Shown: positions 17,867 to 27,609, numbered from the stretch's first letter. The stretch: 64,000 nt of DNA from Microvirga mediterraneensis (GCF_013520865.1 NZ_JACDXJ010000001.1:1913001-1977000); one strand, 5' to 3'. Translations and numbers: made by a program. Notes: generated by a model not told the origin, from the sequence alone.

Positions 17867-18963
17867 GCCCGGCCCCCTTCGATGGGCTCGCCCGAGACAA
17901 GGTGCCCATTGGCATAGATGTGGATCTGGCGTGGATCGAGAGCGAGGGCCGCCTCGTCTCCGTCGATGGAGATGTCGTCCGGAACGCTGGCCGCCAGAGG
18001 GCGCCCGCTCATCTCCACGCGGGCGATGCGGGCGCGGCCGATATCGTCGATGCGGCGGACCTGGACGGGCAGTCCAGATCCTCGCGGCTGAAGGCGCACG
18101 AATTCCGGTCGGATACCGAGTTCCACCCGCTCCCCATCGGAGAGGGGGCGATAGATCCGATGCAGAGCGACGCTCTGATCGCCGATGAAGGCGGTGGCTC
18201 CTTCGACCTTGCAGGGCAGGATGTTCATGCCCGGCGAGCCGATGAAGTGCCCGACGAAGGTGTGCGCCGGGCGCTCGAACAGCTCATCGGGCGTTCCCGT
18301 CTGCACCACGGCGCCGTCATGCATGACCACGACCTTGTCGGCGAAGGTCAGGGCCTCGGTCTGATCGTGCGTCACGTAGATCATGGTGATGTCGAGGGCG
18401 CGGTGGATCTCCTTCAGGGTCGAGCGCAGCTGCCATTTCAGGTGCGGATCGATCACCGTCAGCGGCTCGTCGAACAGGATGGCCGCCACGTCGGGACGCA
18501 CGAGGCCGCGCCCGAGGGAAATCTTCTGCTTCATGTCCGCCGTCAGGTTGCTCGCCTTGCGATCCAGCACGCGGGACAGGTCGAGAAGACGCGCGATCTC
18601 CTCCACACGCTGGGCGGTCCTGTCGCGGGGGACGTTGCGGTTCTTGAGCGGGAAGGCGAGGTTCTCGCGCACGCTCATCGTGTCGTAGACCACGGGGAAC
18701 TGGAAGACTTGGGCGATGTTGCGCGCCTCCGTGGCCAGGTCCGTTACATCGAGATCGTCGAAGAGCACGCGCCCGCGTGTGGGCCGGACAAGGCCGGAGA
18801 TGATGTTGAGCAGGGTGGTCTTGCCGCATCCTGACGGACCCAGCAAAGCATAGGCGCCGCCCTGGCTCCACACATGGTTGATCTCCTTCAGGGCGTAATC
18901 GTCCGCCGTGTGGGGATCGGGCCGATAGGCATGGGCGAGATGGTCGAGGGTGATGCGGGCCAT
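17863..18963 (-). CDS. glpT: Glycerol ABC transporter ATPase with degenerate signature motif
   Basis: A 366-residue cytosolic ATPase of the MalK/UgpC size. Walker A is GPSGCGKTT, Walker B is AAILFDEPL and the switch histidine is in YVTHDQTEA. The expected LSGGQ signature is replaced by LTADMKQKISLGRG, so this subunit should support only one of the two ATP sites well. A C-terminal OB-type regulatory region follows. It lies 9 bp after glpS and overlaps glpP by four bases. The name follows the rhizobial operon and does not mean the E. coli glycerol-3-phosphate antiporter. Confidence 0.84.
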   Translation of the reverse strand: MARITLDHLAHAYRPDPHTADDYALKEINHVWSQGGAYALLGPSGCGKTTLLNIISGLVRPTRGRVLFDDLDVTDLATEARNIAQVFQFPVVYDTMSVRENLAFPLKNRNVPRDRTAQRVEEIARLLDLSRVLDRKASNLTADMKQKISLGRGLVRPDVAAILFDEPLTVIDPHLKWQLRSTLKEIHRALDITMIYVTHDQTEALTFADKVVVMHDGAVVQTGTPDELFERPAHTFVGHFIGSPGMNILPCKVEGATAFIGDQSVALHRIYRPLSDGERVELGIRPEFVRLQPRGSGLPVQVRRIDDIGRARIARVEMSGRPLAASVPDDISIDGDEAALALDPRQIHIYANGHLVSGEPIEGGRA

Positions 18964-18972
18964 CGTCTCTCC

Positions 18973-20061
18973 TCACGCCGCTTTCTGGGCTTGGTCGGCG
19001 GCAGCCAGGTGGCCCGCCCCGTCGAACAGGAACAGGTGCCGAGGATCGATATAGGCCGTGACTCGAGATTTCGGCTCGAGCCGTCTTACCCCTGGAACGA
19101 GCGCCACGAGGCGATGCTTGCTGGCGTCGAGATGCACATAGCTCTCCGATCCGGTGATCTCCGAAACGGACACGATGGCCGGAATGGCGATGTCATCGGC
19201 ACCTGTGGGTTCGAAGGTGAGCTGATGAGCCCGGAAGCCGATCGTGTAGTCCCCATCCGGAACGGCAGCGAGCGGACCGGTCGCGCCGATCTCGGCTCCC
19301 GTGCTCAGCACTGCGCTGCCGCTGCTTTTCCGAACCGTCAAGGTGTTGAGCGGCGGATCGGAGAAAACGCGGGCCGTGATCAGATCGCCAGGGCGGCGAT
19401 AGACCTGCGGCGTCGGCCCGAACTGGGTCACCCTGCCCTCGAACAGGGTCGCCGTGTTGCCGCCCAGGAGCAGGGCTTCCGACGGCTCCGTCGTCGCATA
19501 GACGAAAACGGCCCCCGAAGCCGCGAAGACACGCGGCAGTTCCTCGCGCAATTCCTCGCGGAGTTTGTAGTCGAGATTGGCCAGGGGCTCGTCGAGTAGG
19601 ACGAGATCCGCGCGCTTCACCAGTGCGCGGGCAATGGCGGTGCGCTGCTGTTGGCCGCCGGAAAGGTTCAAAGGCTTCCGGTCGAGATAGGGTTCCAGTT
19701 TCAGAAGCTTGGCAGCCTCCCGGACGCGCTTGTCGATCTCGGCCCTCGGCAGCTTGGCGACGCGCAGAGGCGACGCGATGTTCTCGAACACATCGAGGGA
19801 CGGGTAGTTGATGAACTGCTGGTAGACCATGGCCACGCTGCGTCGCTGCACGGGCCAGCCGGTGACGTCCTGCCCGTCGACGAGGACGCGGCCGCTCGCC
19901 GGCACATCGAGTCCTGCCATGAGTCGCATGAGCGACGTCTTTCCGGCAAGCGTCGCCCCTAGAAGGACGTTGAGAGAGCCGCGCTCCAGGGTCAGGTTAA
20001 CGTCGTCGATATGCGTTGCTGCTCCGACTTTCCTCGAAACGCCTTCCAGAGCAAGAGTCAT
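18973..20061 (-). CDS. glpS: Glycerol ABC transporter ATPase
   Basis: A 362-residue ATPase and the first gene of the operon. Walker A reads GATLAGKTS, the signature is canonical (LSGGQQQR) and Walker B is [12 protein letters not shown]. The position normally held by the H-loop histidine reads [10 protein letters not shown]: a threonine is found where VTHDQ is usual, so this subunit is also non-standard. The start at 20061 is chosen because AGGGG lies seven bases upstream; an ATG six bases earlier would sit on that site. With GlpT it probably forms an asymmetric ATPase pair. Confidence 0.83.
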   Translation of the reverse strand: MTLALEGVSRKVGAATHIDDVNLTLERGSLNVLLGATLAGKTSLMRLMAGLDVPASGRVLVDGQDVTGWPVQRRSVAMVYQQFINYPSLDVFENIASPLRVAKLPRAEIDKRVREAAKLLKLEPYLDRKPLNLSGGQQQRTAIARALVKRADLVLLDEPLANLDYKLREELREELPRVFAASGAVFVYATTEPSEALLLGGNTATLFEGRVTQFGPTPQVYRRPGDLITARVFSDPPLNTLTVRKSSGSAVLSTGAEIGATGPLAAVPDGDYTIGFRAHQLTFEPTGADDIAIPAIVSVSEITGSESYVHLDASKHRLVALVPGVRRLEPKSRVTAYIDPRHLFLFDGAGHLAAADQAQKAA

Positions 20062-20495
20062 CGGCATGCCCCTGTTCTGCGGGAGGCCTTGAGAGCGGCC
20101 GAGATGCAATATGGAGAGATTGTCGCGGTGATGTGCTCCACCGCGTTTCGGGCCATGCCATGCCCGCATGCGCTACCACTCACCGCGACGTCGGACGTCG
20201 CCGATTCTTGCGGACCCAAGAGCGCTTCTCCCAGCCACAGCCCTTGAGGGCCTAAGCTTTCTTATGTTGTTACGGTGAAGGTAACTTGCCCTTATGGCGA
20301 AAGCAACTGCCTGATAACTTCACGGAAGTGGTCTTTGATTGGACTGAACTGTCAAGGTGCTTCGCGCAGGAAGGCCTGCTGCTTGATGCATATCTTTGAA
20401 CCGAAGTGCCCTTCGCGAGTTCAAGCACCACATGCCGGTTGCGCTCCTCTCCGATAGTGGCCGGGTCATTCCTTAGAATCGCCTGGGAGAACACC
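20062..20495. other. Divergent intergenic region, glp operon and SDR gene
   Basis: About 434 bp that must contain the glp operon promoter (minus) and the SDR promoter (plus). No convincing -35/-10 pair was found. A short inverted repeat, GTTAC and GTAAC with a 7-nt spacer, lies at 20269-20285 and might bind a regulator, but it is too short to assign. No small gene is supported. Confidence 0.5.
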
Positions 20496-21284
20496 ATGCC
20501 CGAAACCGCAAAGCCGCTTGCCATCGTGACCGGAGCCTCCTCGGGCATCGGGTACGAACTCGCGAAGCTCTGTGCCCAGAATGGGTACGATCTGCTGGTC
20601 GCCGCCGATCAGGCTGCGATCCACGACGCGGCGAGGGACTTCCAGGTGCTCGGGGCGAAGGTCGATGCCGTCGAGGCCGACCTTTCCACCCTCGAGGGGG
20701 TCGACAGGCTTTATGCCGCCGCCAAGGGGCGGCCGGTCGCGGCGCTCCTTGCCAATGCAGGCCATGGCCTCGGTCACGCGTTCCTTGATCAGGATTTCAC
20801 CGAAGCACGCCACGTGATCGACACCAACATCACCGGCACCCTCTACCTGATCCAGAAGGTCGGTCGGGATATGCGATCCAGGAATGAAGGCAGGATCCTC
20901 ATCACCGGTTCGATCGCCGGGTTTATGCCGGGTGCCTTCCAGGCCGTTTACAACGGCACCAAGGCTTTCATCGACTCCTTCTCCTTCGCGCTGCGCAACG
21001 AGTTGAAGGATACGAACGTTACGGTGACCTGCCTGATGCCCGGTGCGACCGATACCGAATTCTTCGAGCGGGCCGGTATGGAAGACACACAGGTCGGGCA
21101 GGATAAGAAGGACGATCCCGCCTTCGTCGCGAAGGTCGGGTTCGATGCCATGCTGAACGGGGAAGGCGACGTGGTGAGCGGTTGGAAGAACAAGTTCACG
21201 ACCATCCTTGCGAACGTGACGCCAGCCGGCGTGCTCGCCGAGCAGCACCGCAAGATGGCCGAGCCCGGATCAGGCAAGCGCTGA
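20496..21284 (+). CDS. Short-chain dehydrogenase/reductase
   Basis: A 262-residue SDR of the classical type. The cofactor loop is TGASSGIG, the structural motif is ANAGHG, and the active-site Tyr-Lys pair is in YNGTKAF with the preceding serine in ITGSIAG. It uses NAD(P)(H) on an unknown alcohol or ketone in the cytosol. The start at 20496 follows GGGAGA. It stands alone between the glp operon and a FAD-linked dehydrogenase 87 bp downstream. Confidence 0.9.
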   Translation: MPETAKPLAIVTGASSGIGYELAKLCAQNGYDLLVAADQAAIHDAARDFQVLGAKVDAVEADLSTLEGVDRLYAAAKGRPVAALLANAGHGLGHAFLDQDFTEARHVIDTNITGTLYLIQKVGRDMRSRNEGRILITGSIAGFMPGAFQAVYNGTKAFIDSFSFALRNELKDTNVTVTCLMPGATDTEFFERAGMEDTQVGQDKKDDPAFVAKVGFDAMLNGEGDVVSGWKNKFTTILANVTPAGVLAEQHRKMAEPGSGKR

Positions 21285-21371
21285 GCCTTCGTTCTATCCC
21301 TCGCGATTGTCACGTTGACGATTGCGTCCTGATCGGTCAGGAGCGGGGGTGAAACCGCGAGGGATTATTCC

Positions 21372-22760
21372 ATGACCAACGCGACGGATCTGCTGCATCG
21401 CCTGACGAGCCTTCTCGGTCCTGCGGCCGTCATCACGGAAGGGGCCGATCTCGAGCCCTATGCAGTCGACTGGCGCCGGCTCTTCCCGGGCAAGCCCGCC
21501 TGCGTCGTTCGTCCTTCCAATGCCCAGCAGGTCGCCCGGATCGTGCAGATCTGCCGCGAGGCCGGCGTCGCCATCGTTCCCCAGGGCGGCAACACGGGCC
21601 TTGCAGGCGGTGCGGTGCCGGATGCGACCGGCACGCAGGTCGTCCTGTCCCTCAATCGCATGGCGGCCATCCGCAGCGTCGATCCGGTCGGATTGACCAT
21701 CGAGGCCGAGGCCGGATGCATCCTGAAGATCGCCCAGGATGCCGCCGCTGCCGCCGGGCGCCTGCTGCCGATCAGCTTGGCGGCGGAGGGTTCGGCCACC
21801 ATCGGCGGGGTGGTCGCAGCCAATGCGGGGGGCGTGAACGTCCTGCGCTACGGCATGACCCGCAGCCTCGTGCTCGGCCTCGAGGTAGTTCTTCCCGATG
21901 GTACGATCGCCCATGGCCTGCGGAAGCTGCGCAAGGACAATGCGGGCTATGATTGGAAGCAGCTCTTCATCGGCAGCGAGGGAACGCTCGGGATCGTCAC
22001 GGCGGCGGTCCTGAGGCTTGTGCCGCGTCCGAAGCACTCCGTGACGGCTTTGCTATCGGTCGCCGATCCCGCGGCGGCCCTGCGCCTTCTGGAACTCGCC
22101 CAGGATGAGTTGGGCGATCAGATCTCGGCCTTCGAGTTGATCTCGGCCACCTCGATGCAGCTTGTCGCCAGGCACGCTGGCCTGAAAGCTCCCATCGCGG
22201 AGGGCGAATGGTTCGTGCTCATCGAAGCGGCTTCGAGTCTCGCAGGCCTGCGCGAGGCGGCCGAGACGATGCTGGGCGCGGCTTTCGAGCAGGAGATCGC
22301 GCTCGACGGCGTGATTGCCGAGTCAGGTGCCCAGGCCTCTCAGCTCTGGGCCCTGCGGGAGCATGTTACGGAATCCGAGGCTCGGGAGGGTAAGAGCGTC
22401 AAGCACGATGTCTCCGTCCCGCTCACGGAGGTCCCGCGCTTCCTCATCGAGGCCGGGGAGGCCCTGGCCGCCGGCGCGCCGGGCACGCGCGTGAATGCTT
22501 TCGGCCACCTCGGAGACGGCAACATCCACTACAATGTTCTCGTCGATGCGAACCATGACGCCGCTCACGTGAACCGCATCGTGCATGACGTTGTGGCGGC
22601 TTTCGGCGGCAGCATCTCGGCCGAGCACGGCATTGGACAGTATCGCGTGGGCGAGCTGGCGCGCTACCGCGCGGCGCCCGAGATGGAACTCGCCCGCACG
22701 ATCAAGCGGGCGCTCGACCCCGACAACCGGCTCAATCCGGGCAAGGTGCTCTCGGCATGA
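21372..22760 (+). CDS. FAD-linked 2-hydroxyacid dehydrogenase (D2HGDH/D-lactate dehydrogenase type)
   Basis: A 462-residue FAD-binding oxidoreductase. The N-terminal PCMH-type FAD domain contains PQGGNTGLAGGAVPD, and the C-terminal cap carries GHLGDGNIHYNVLVD and SAEHGIGQYR, the metal/substrate histidine motifs of D-2-hydroxyglutarate and D-lactate dehydrogenases and glycolate oxidase GlcD. It would oxidise a D-2-hydroxyacid to the 2-oxoacid and pass electrons to an acceptor such as ETF or quinone. The substrate is uncertain; length and motif spacing favour D-2-hydroxyglutarate. Its stop is four bases from the convergent peroxidase gene. Confidence 0.88.
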   Translation: MTNATDLLHRLTSLLGPAAVITEGADLEPYAVDWRRLFPGKPACVVRPSNAQQVARIVQICREAGVAIVPQGGNTGLAGGAVPDATGTQVVLSLNRMAAIRSVDPVGLTIEAEAGCILKIAQDAAAAAGRLLPISLAAEGSATIGGVVAANAGGVNVLRYGMTRSLVLGLEVVLPDGTIAHGLRKLRKDNAGYDWKQLFIGSEGTLGIVTAAVLRLVPRPKHSVTALLSVADPAAALRLLELAQDELGDQISAFELISATSMQLVARHAGLKAPIAEGEWFVLIEAASSLAGLREAAETMLGAAFEQEIALDGVIAESGAQASQLWALREHVTESEAREGKSVKHDVSVPLTEVPRFLIEAGEALAAGAPGTRVNAFGHLGDGNIHYNVLVDANHDAAHVNRIVHDVVAAFGGSISAEHGIGQYRVGELARYRAAPEMELARTIKRALDPDNRLNPGKVLSA

Positions 22761-22764
22761 GCGT

Positions 22765-23337
22765 TCAACCTCGGCCGAGCGAATAGAACTCGTCGTTAGG
22801 CCGCATGCTGGTGACGTTGGCGAGGCGGTTCGACATGGAGAAGAACGCCGCAATCGCCGCGATGTCCCATACATCGTCCTCCGTGAAGCCGTGGGCGGCC
22901 AACGACTCGATATCCGCGTCGCCGACCGCATAGGCCTCAAAGGATACCTTCATGGCGAAATCCAGCATCGCCTTCTGCCGCGGCGTGATGTCGGCCTTGC
23001 GGTAGTTGATCGCGACCTGGTCGGCGATCAGCGGGTTCTTGGCCCGGATCCGCAGGATCGCCCCGTGGGCGACGACGCAATACTGGCATTGGTTGGCGTT
23101 GCTCGTCGCCACCACGATCATTTCCCGCTCTGCCTTGGTGAGATTGCCGGGCTTTTCCATCAGGGCGTCGTGATAGGCAAAGAAGGCGCGGAACTCGTCC
23201 GGGCGCCGGGCCAGCACGAGAAAGACGTTCGGCACGAAGCCCGACTTCTCCTGAACCGCAAGAATCCGCGTGCGGATATCCTCCGGCAGGTCGGAGATCT
23301 CAGGGACGGGAAAGCGGCTGATGGGCGGCTTGCTCAC
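22765..23337 (-). CDS. AhpD-like peroxidase-related protein
   Basis: A 190-residue carboxymuconolactone decarboxylase/AhpD-fold protein. The redox centre CQYC is followed by a histidine three residues on (CVVAH), with a preceding glutamate in KAEREMI, the arrangement used by AhpD-type alkylhydroperoxidases. It probably reduces peroxides with a thiol partner, or acts as a related thiol oxidoreductase. It is convergent with the FAD dehydrogenase and divergent from the enoyl-CoA hydratase gene. Confidence 0.88.
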   Translation of the reverse strand: MSKPPISRFPVPEISDLPEDIRTRILAVQEKSGFVPNVFLVLARRPDEFRAFFAYHDALMEKPGNLTKAEREMIVVATSNANQCQYCVVAHGAILRIRAKNPLIADQVAINYRKADITPRQKAMLDFAMKVSFEAYAVGDADIESLAAHGFTEDDVWDIAAIAAFFSMSNRLANVTSMRPNDEFYSLGRG

Positions 23338-23465
23338 GATGGCACCTCTTGTCGTTCGGACCCGGCCAGGAGGTGGCGTTCCTCGAGGGTCTTGTTGCCA
23401 TATGGAGCTTATTCAGGTTGGATCCTTCAAACAATGCGCCAGGAACGATCCGGAGGACAATGCCG

Positions 23466-24266
23466 ATGAGTGCCCAGCAGGCCGTTTCCAGCCCCGACAT
23501 TCTGCTGCGCGACGAGCGGGATGGGGTCGTCATGCTGACCCTCAACCGTCCGGCCCAGTTCAATGCCTTATCCGAGGACATGCTGTCGGCGCTTCAGCAG
23601 GCGTTGAATACCTTGAAGGAGGACGAGACGGTTCGCTGTGTCGTTCTCGCCGCTTCCGGCAAGGCTTTCTGTGCGGGGCATGACCTCAAGCAGATGCGGG
23701 CCAACCCGCGTCAGGAGTATTACCAGGCGCTGTTCGCGCAGTGCAGCCGGGTGATGCAGGGAATCGTCGATCTGCCCGTTCCGGTGATTGCCCGCGTGCA
23801 CGGTATGGCGACTGCGGCGGGCTGCCAGCTTGTTGCCTCCTGCGATCTGGCGGTGGCGGCCGAGAGCGCGACCTTCGCCGTGTCGGGCATCAATGTCGGT
23901 CTGTTCTGTTCCACGCCCGCCGTGGCGCTGTCCCGCAACGTTTCGCCCAAGCGAGCCTTCGACATGCTGGTGACGGGACGTTTCATTTCATCCGCCGAGG
24001 CGCTGTCTTTCGGTCTCGTCAACCGGGTGGCGCCGGATGCCGGGCTCGATGAGGCCGTTGCCGCATTGACGGCGGATATCTGCGCCAAGAGCCCGCTGGC
24101 GATCCGGACGGGAAAGGCCATGTTCGTCCGTCAGCGCTCCATGAGCCTGGAGGAGGCTTATGCCTATGCGGGCGACGTCATGGCCTGCAACATGATGGCG
24201 GAGGATGCCGCCGAGGGCATCGATGCCTTCATCGAGAAGCGAAAGCCCGTGTGGAAGGGGCGATGA
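23466..24266 (+). CDS. Enoyl-CoA hydratase/isomerase family protein
   Basis: A 266-residue crotonase-fold enzyme. The CoA/oxyanion segment is GKAFCAGHDLKQM and the second glycine loop is ATAAGCQLVASCDLAVA. GGAGG at 23451-23455 favours the ATG at 23466 over the one six bases earlier. It likely hydrates or isomerises an enoyl-CoA in fatty-acid or amino-acid breakdown. Homologues with this N-terminus are often annotated as ECHDC3-like hydratases; the substrate is unknown. The convergent acyl-CoA ligase 14 bp away may work in the same route. Confidence 0.88.
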   Translation: MSAQQAVSSPDILLRDERDGVVMLTLNRPAQFNALSEDMLSALQQALNTLKEDETVRCVVLAASGKAFCAGHDLKQMRANPRQEYYQALFAQCSRVMQGIVDLPVPVIARVHGMATAAGCQLVASCDLAVAAESATFAVSGINVGLFCSTPAVALSRNVSPKRAFDMLVTGRFISSAEALSFGLVNRVAPDAGLDEAVAALTADICAKSPLAIRTGKAMFVRQRSMSLEEAYAYAGDVMACNMMAEDAAEGIDAFIEKRKPVWKGR

Positions 24267-24280
24267 GCCGCCCCATCCGA

Positions 24281-25921
24281 TCAGCCCGCAGCCTTGTGAG
24301 CCCGGGCCATTTCCCTCAACTGGAACTTCTGGATCTTGCCCGTCGAGGTTTTGGGCAGTTCCGTGAAGATCACCGTGCGGGGACACTTGTAGGAGGCGAG
24401 GTGCTGACGGCACCAGGCCACGATGTCCTCCGCCGGGACTGACTGATCGGGCTTCAGCTCCACGAAGGCGCAGGGCGTCTCGCCCCATTTCTCGTCCGGC
24501 ATCGCGACGACGGCGGCGGCCTGGATGGCGGGGTGCCTGTAGAGGGCATCCTCGACTTCGATGGATGAGATGTTCTCGCCGCCGGAAATGATGATGTCCT
24601 TGGAGCGGTCCTTCAGCTGCACATAGCCGTCGGGGTATTTCACGCCGAGATCGCCGGAATGGAACCAGCCGCCCTCGAAGGCCTTTGCCGTGCCGGATGG
24701 ATTCTTGAGGTAGCCCTTCATGACCACGTTCCCACGGAACATGACCTCGCCGAGAGTCCGTCCGTCGGCGGGCACGGGCCGCATGGTTTCCGGGTCGAGC
24801 ACGTCGAGTGATTCCAGAACCGGATAGCGCACGCCCTGACGGGCCTTCTTGGCCGCATAGCCGCCCTGGTCGAGCGCGTCCCATTCATCGTGCCATTCGT
24901 TGACCACCGCTGGACCGTAGACCTCCGTCAGGCCGTAGAGATGCGTCACATCGAAGCCTGCAGCCTTCATCGCGGCGAGCACCGCCTCCGGCGGCGGCGC
25001 GGCGGCCGTCAGGAATTTGACCGTATGGGGCAGGGGACGCTTCTCGGAGGAGGGTGCATTGAGCAACGTCGACATGACGATGGGCGCGCCGCAGAGATGC
25101 GTGACCCTTTGGTCGGCAAGCGCGTCGTACATGGGCTTTGCGCGCACGGCGCGCAGGCAGACATGGGTGCCCGCGACGATGGACAGGGACCAAGGAAAGC
25201 ACCAGCCGTTGCAGTGGAACATCGGCAGCGTCCACAGATAGACGGGATGCTGTCCCATGCCGGCAGTGAGGATATTGCCCATAGCGAGCAGATAGGCCCC
25301 GCGATGGTGATAGACGACGCCCTTCGGGTCGCCCGTGGTGCCCGAGGTATAGTTCAGGGTAATGGCGTCCCACTCGTCCCGAGGCGGGCTCCATTCGAAG
25401 CCAGGATCGCCTTCGGCGAGGAGTTCTTCGTATTCCATGGCTCCCAGCCGCTCGCCCGGGCCGGTGAATTCAGGGTCGTCGTAATCGATGACGAGGGGCT
25501 TCACAGAAGATTGCGCAAGCGCCGCCTCGATGGTGGCCGAGAACTCCCGGTCGGTGATGAGCACCTTGGCTTCGCTGTGCTCCAGGGAGAAGGCGATGAT
25601 CTTGGCATCGAGGCGCGTGTTCAGCGTATTGAGCACGGCACCGGCCATCGGGACCCCGTAATGGCATTCGAGCATGGCGGGCGTGTTGGGAAGCATGACC
25701 GACACGGTATCGCCGCGCCCGATCCCACGCTGGGAGAGCGCCGACGCCAGCCGCCGGGCGCGCGCGTAAAAGTCACGATAGTCGCGAACCAGGGAGCCGT
25801 GGATCACTGCCGGTCGGTCGGGATGAACGCTCGCGGCCCGCTCCAGGAAGGAAAGTGGCGTCAGCGGCTGGTAATTCGCCGGGTTCTTGTCGAGGTTCGT
25901 ATCGTAGATCGTTGAGGTCAT
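24281..25921 (-). CDS. Acyl-CoA synthetase (AMP-forming)
   Basis: A 546-residue ANL-family ligase. The ATP loop is YTSGTTGDPKG, the adenylate motif is HLYGLTEVYGP, the hinge aspartate/arginine region is GWFHSGDLGVKYPDGYVQLKDR in part, and the catalytic lysine lies in the C-terminal KTSTGKIQK. It activates a carboxylic acid to its CoA thioester through an acyl-AMP. The overall pattern resembles medium-chain or methylmercaptopropionate-type ligases. The start at 25921 follows GGGGAGG; the ATG at 25972 is upstream of that site and is rejected. Confidence 0.9.
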   Translation of the reverse strand: MTSTIYDTNLDKNPANYQPLTPLSFLERAASVHPDRPAVIHGSLVRDYRDFYARARRLASALSQRGIGRGDTVSVMLPNTPAMLECHYGVPMAGAVLNTLNTRLDAKIIAFSLEHSEAKVLITDREFSATIEAALAQSSVKPLVIDYDDPEFTGPGERLGAMEYEELLAEGDPGFEWSPPRDEWDAITLNYTSGTTGDPKGVVYHHRGAYLLAMGNILTAGMGQHPVYLWTLPMFHCNGWCFPWSLSIVAGTHVCLRAVRAKPMYDALADQRVTHLCGAPIVMSTLLNAPSSEKRPLPHTVKFLTAAAPPPEAVLAAMKAAGFDVTHLYGLTEVYGPAVVNEWHDEWDALDQGGYAAKKARQGVRYPVLESLDVLDPETMRPVPADGRTLGEVMFRGNVVMKGYLKNPSGTAKAFEGGWFHSGDLGVKYPDGYVQLKDRSKDIIISGGENISSIEVEDALYRHPAIQAAAVVAMPDEKWGETPCAFVELKPDQSVPAEDIVAWCRQHLASYKCPRTVIFTELPKTSTGKIQKFQLREMARAHKAAG

Positions 25922-26010
25922 TGGCTTTCCTCCCCCGCCGATGAGTATCGCCAGGAGACGGAAGGCTGACAATGCTACGAAGTGTCAGTCGATGGACCGA
26001 CCGCCGAGCC

Positions 26011-26676
26011 TCATTCCTTGATCGACATCAAGGCGCGCTGCGCTTTCGCCGTGATCTCACTCCAGGCCTGGGCGCGGATGTCGGAAGTCTGGCAGACCCA
26101 CGAGCCGCCGATGGCCACGACGTTCGACAGGGCGAGCCAGTCGCGGGCATTCTTTTCGTCGATTCCGCCCGTCGGGCAAAAGCGCGCCTGCGGGAACGGT
26201 CCGGCAAGGGCTTTCAATGCCGGAATGCCGCCGGCCGCAACGGCCGGGAAGAATTTTACGGTGTGAAAGCCATGGGCAAGGGCCGCCATGAGTTCGGACG
26301 CGGTGGCGATGCCGGGAATGAACGGCATCTCGCCCCGGCTCGCCGCTTCGAGCAGGTCGGGCGTGGCGCCGGGGCTCAGGGCATAGCGTGCGCCAAGGGC
26401 CTCAGCGCGCTCAAGATCCTTCGGGGTCAGAACGGTCCCGATGCCGACGATGGCTTCGGGCACCTCCCGGATGATGGCCGCTGCCGATTCTGCCGCGGCG
26501 GCAGTGCGCAAGGTGATCTCCAGCAGGCGTAGCCCGCCCGCGACGAGAGCCCGCGCAAGGGGAACGGCGTCCTCCACACGCTCCAGCGTGATTACCGGAA
26601 CGATGGGGCCAGCGCGGAGGAGGTCGGCCAGCATCTTGCTACGGGCGCTGGCGAGATCCTTCTGGTCTTGAGGCAT
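26011..26676 (-). CDS. eda: 2-dehydro-3-deoxy-phosphogluconate (KDPG) aldolase
   Basis: A 221-residue class I aldolase. The catalytic glutamate lies in LEITLRT, the Schiff-base lysine in VKFFPA, and the phosphate site in CPTGGI. It cleaves KDPG to pyruvate and glyceraldehyde-3-phosphate, closing the Entner-Doudoroff path. The kdgK gene ends 36 bp upstream on the same strand, so the pair forms a ketodeoxygluconate catabolic unit. Activity on the galactonate epimer (KDPGal) is possible and cannot be excluded from sequence. Confidence 0.9.
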   Translation of the reverse strand: MPQDQKDLASARSKMLADLLRAGPIVPVITLERVEDAVPLARALVAGGLRLLEITLRTAAAAESAAAIIREVPEAIVGIGTVLTPKDLERAEALGARYALSPGATPDLLEAASRGEMPFIPGIATASELMAALAHGFHTVKFFPAVAAGGIPALKALAGPFPQARFCPTGGIDEKNARDWLALSNVVAIGGSWVCQTSDIRAQAWSEITAKAQRALMSIKE

Positions 26677-26712
26677 GAGAGAAACTCCCTGGATGGAGGT
26701 GGTCGAAAGATT

Positions 26713-27609
26713 TTATGGCATGGCCTCGCGCGGGATGATCGCGCCGCGATAGCGCACGACCTGTCCGGCGAGGCGATGGCCTGCCGCCGCAGCCGAGCGA
26801 GGGGGCTCACCCGACAGGCGCGCATTCAGATAGGCGGCAGCGAAGCTGTCGCCCGCCGCTGTGGTGTCCACCACGTCCTCTGCGGGCTTGCCGGGCACGA
26901 GGATATCCTCACCTTGCGACAGGACGCGACAGGTCAGGTCGGGATGTTTGAGGACGATCTCTGCGCGGTTGGAGAAGGCCAGCAGTTCTTCCACACCCGT
27001 GCTGCCGAACAGGAGCTCGAGGTCTTCCGTGGAGGCCAGGATGATATCGGCGCATGCGAAGGCTTGACAGAAGGCGGCCCGCGCGATGTCCGGATCGGGC
27101 CAGCCGCGCGGGCGGAAATTCGTGTCGAAGGCCACTCGCTTGCCTTTGGACCGGACATCGCGAAGAACGTCGAACAGGCGCTCGCGTCCGCTCTCCCCAT
27201 ACAGTGAGAGGGAGATGCCCGACAGGTAGACGAGATCGTAGCTGCCGATGGCGTCGATGATTCTCGCAGCTTCAGGCGCCTGGAACAGCAGACGCGCGGC
27301 TGCGGTTTCGCGCCAGTAGGAGAAACGGCGTTCGCCCTTCGGATCCGTCTGGATGATGTAAAGCCCCGGAAGGCGTCCGGGGAGGCGCAGCACCCGTTGC
27401 GTGCCAACGCCTTCCTTGTTCCAGGCCGCGATCAGCTCATCGCTCCAGCTGTCGTCTCCCAGCGCGGTGACGTAATCGGTCTGCGTCCCGAGGCGTGCCA
27501 GGTAGACCGCGGTGTTGAACGTATCCCCGCCATAGCCCCTCGATAGCCGGCCGTCGGCCTCCTCCCGAAGCTCGATCATGCATTCACCGATGCAGGCGAC
27601 ATTTGTCAT
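26713..27609 (-). CDS. kdgK: 2-keto-3-deoxygluconate kinase (PfkB family)
   Basis: A 298-residue ribokinase-fold sugar kinase. The N-terminus is IGECMIELRE with GGDTFNTAVYLAR as substrate motif, and the PfkB signature is DTTAAGDSFAAAYL with the catalytic aspartate. It phosphorylates 2-keto-3-deoxygluconate to KDPG, the substrate of the adjacent Eda. Kinase and aldolase together allow growth on uronates or gluconate-type acids that enter at KDG. A divergent 411-bp region separates it from the HU-like gene. Confidence 0.88.
   Translation of the reverse strand: MTNVACIGECMIELREEADGRLSRGYGGDTFNTAVYLARLGTQTDYVTALGDDSWSDELIAAWNKEGVGTQRVLRLPGRLPGLYIIQTDPKGERRFSYWRETAAARLLFQAPEAARIIDAIGSYDLVYLSGISLSLYGESGRERLFDVLRDVRSKGKRVAFDTNFRPRGWPDPDIARAAFCQAFACADIILASTEDLELLFGSTGVEELLAFSNRAEIVLKHPDLTCRVLSQGEDILVPGKPAEDVVDTTAAGDSFAAAYLNARLSGEPPRSAAAAGHRLAGQVVRYRGAIIPREAMP

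Noticed and set aside
13940..20061. sn-glycerol-3-phosphate (Ugp) transporter as identity of the minus-strand ABC operon
   Set aside because: Two ATPase genes, a DUF2160 gene and a binder near 590 residues fit glpSTPQUV rather than ugpBAEC.
20269..20285. GTTAC/GTAAC inverted repeat between glpS and the SDR gene as an operator
   Set aside because: Five-base arms are too short to support a call without comparative data.
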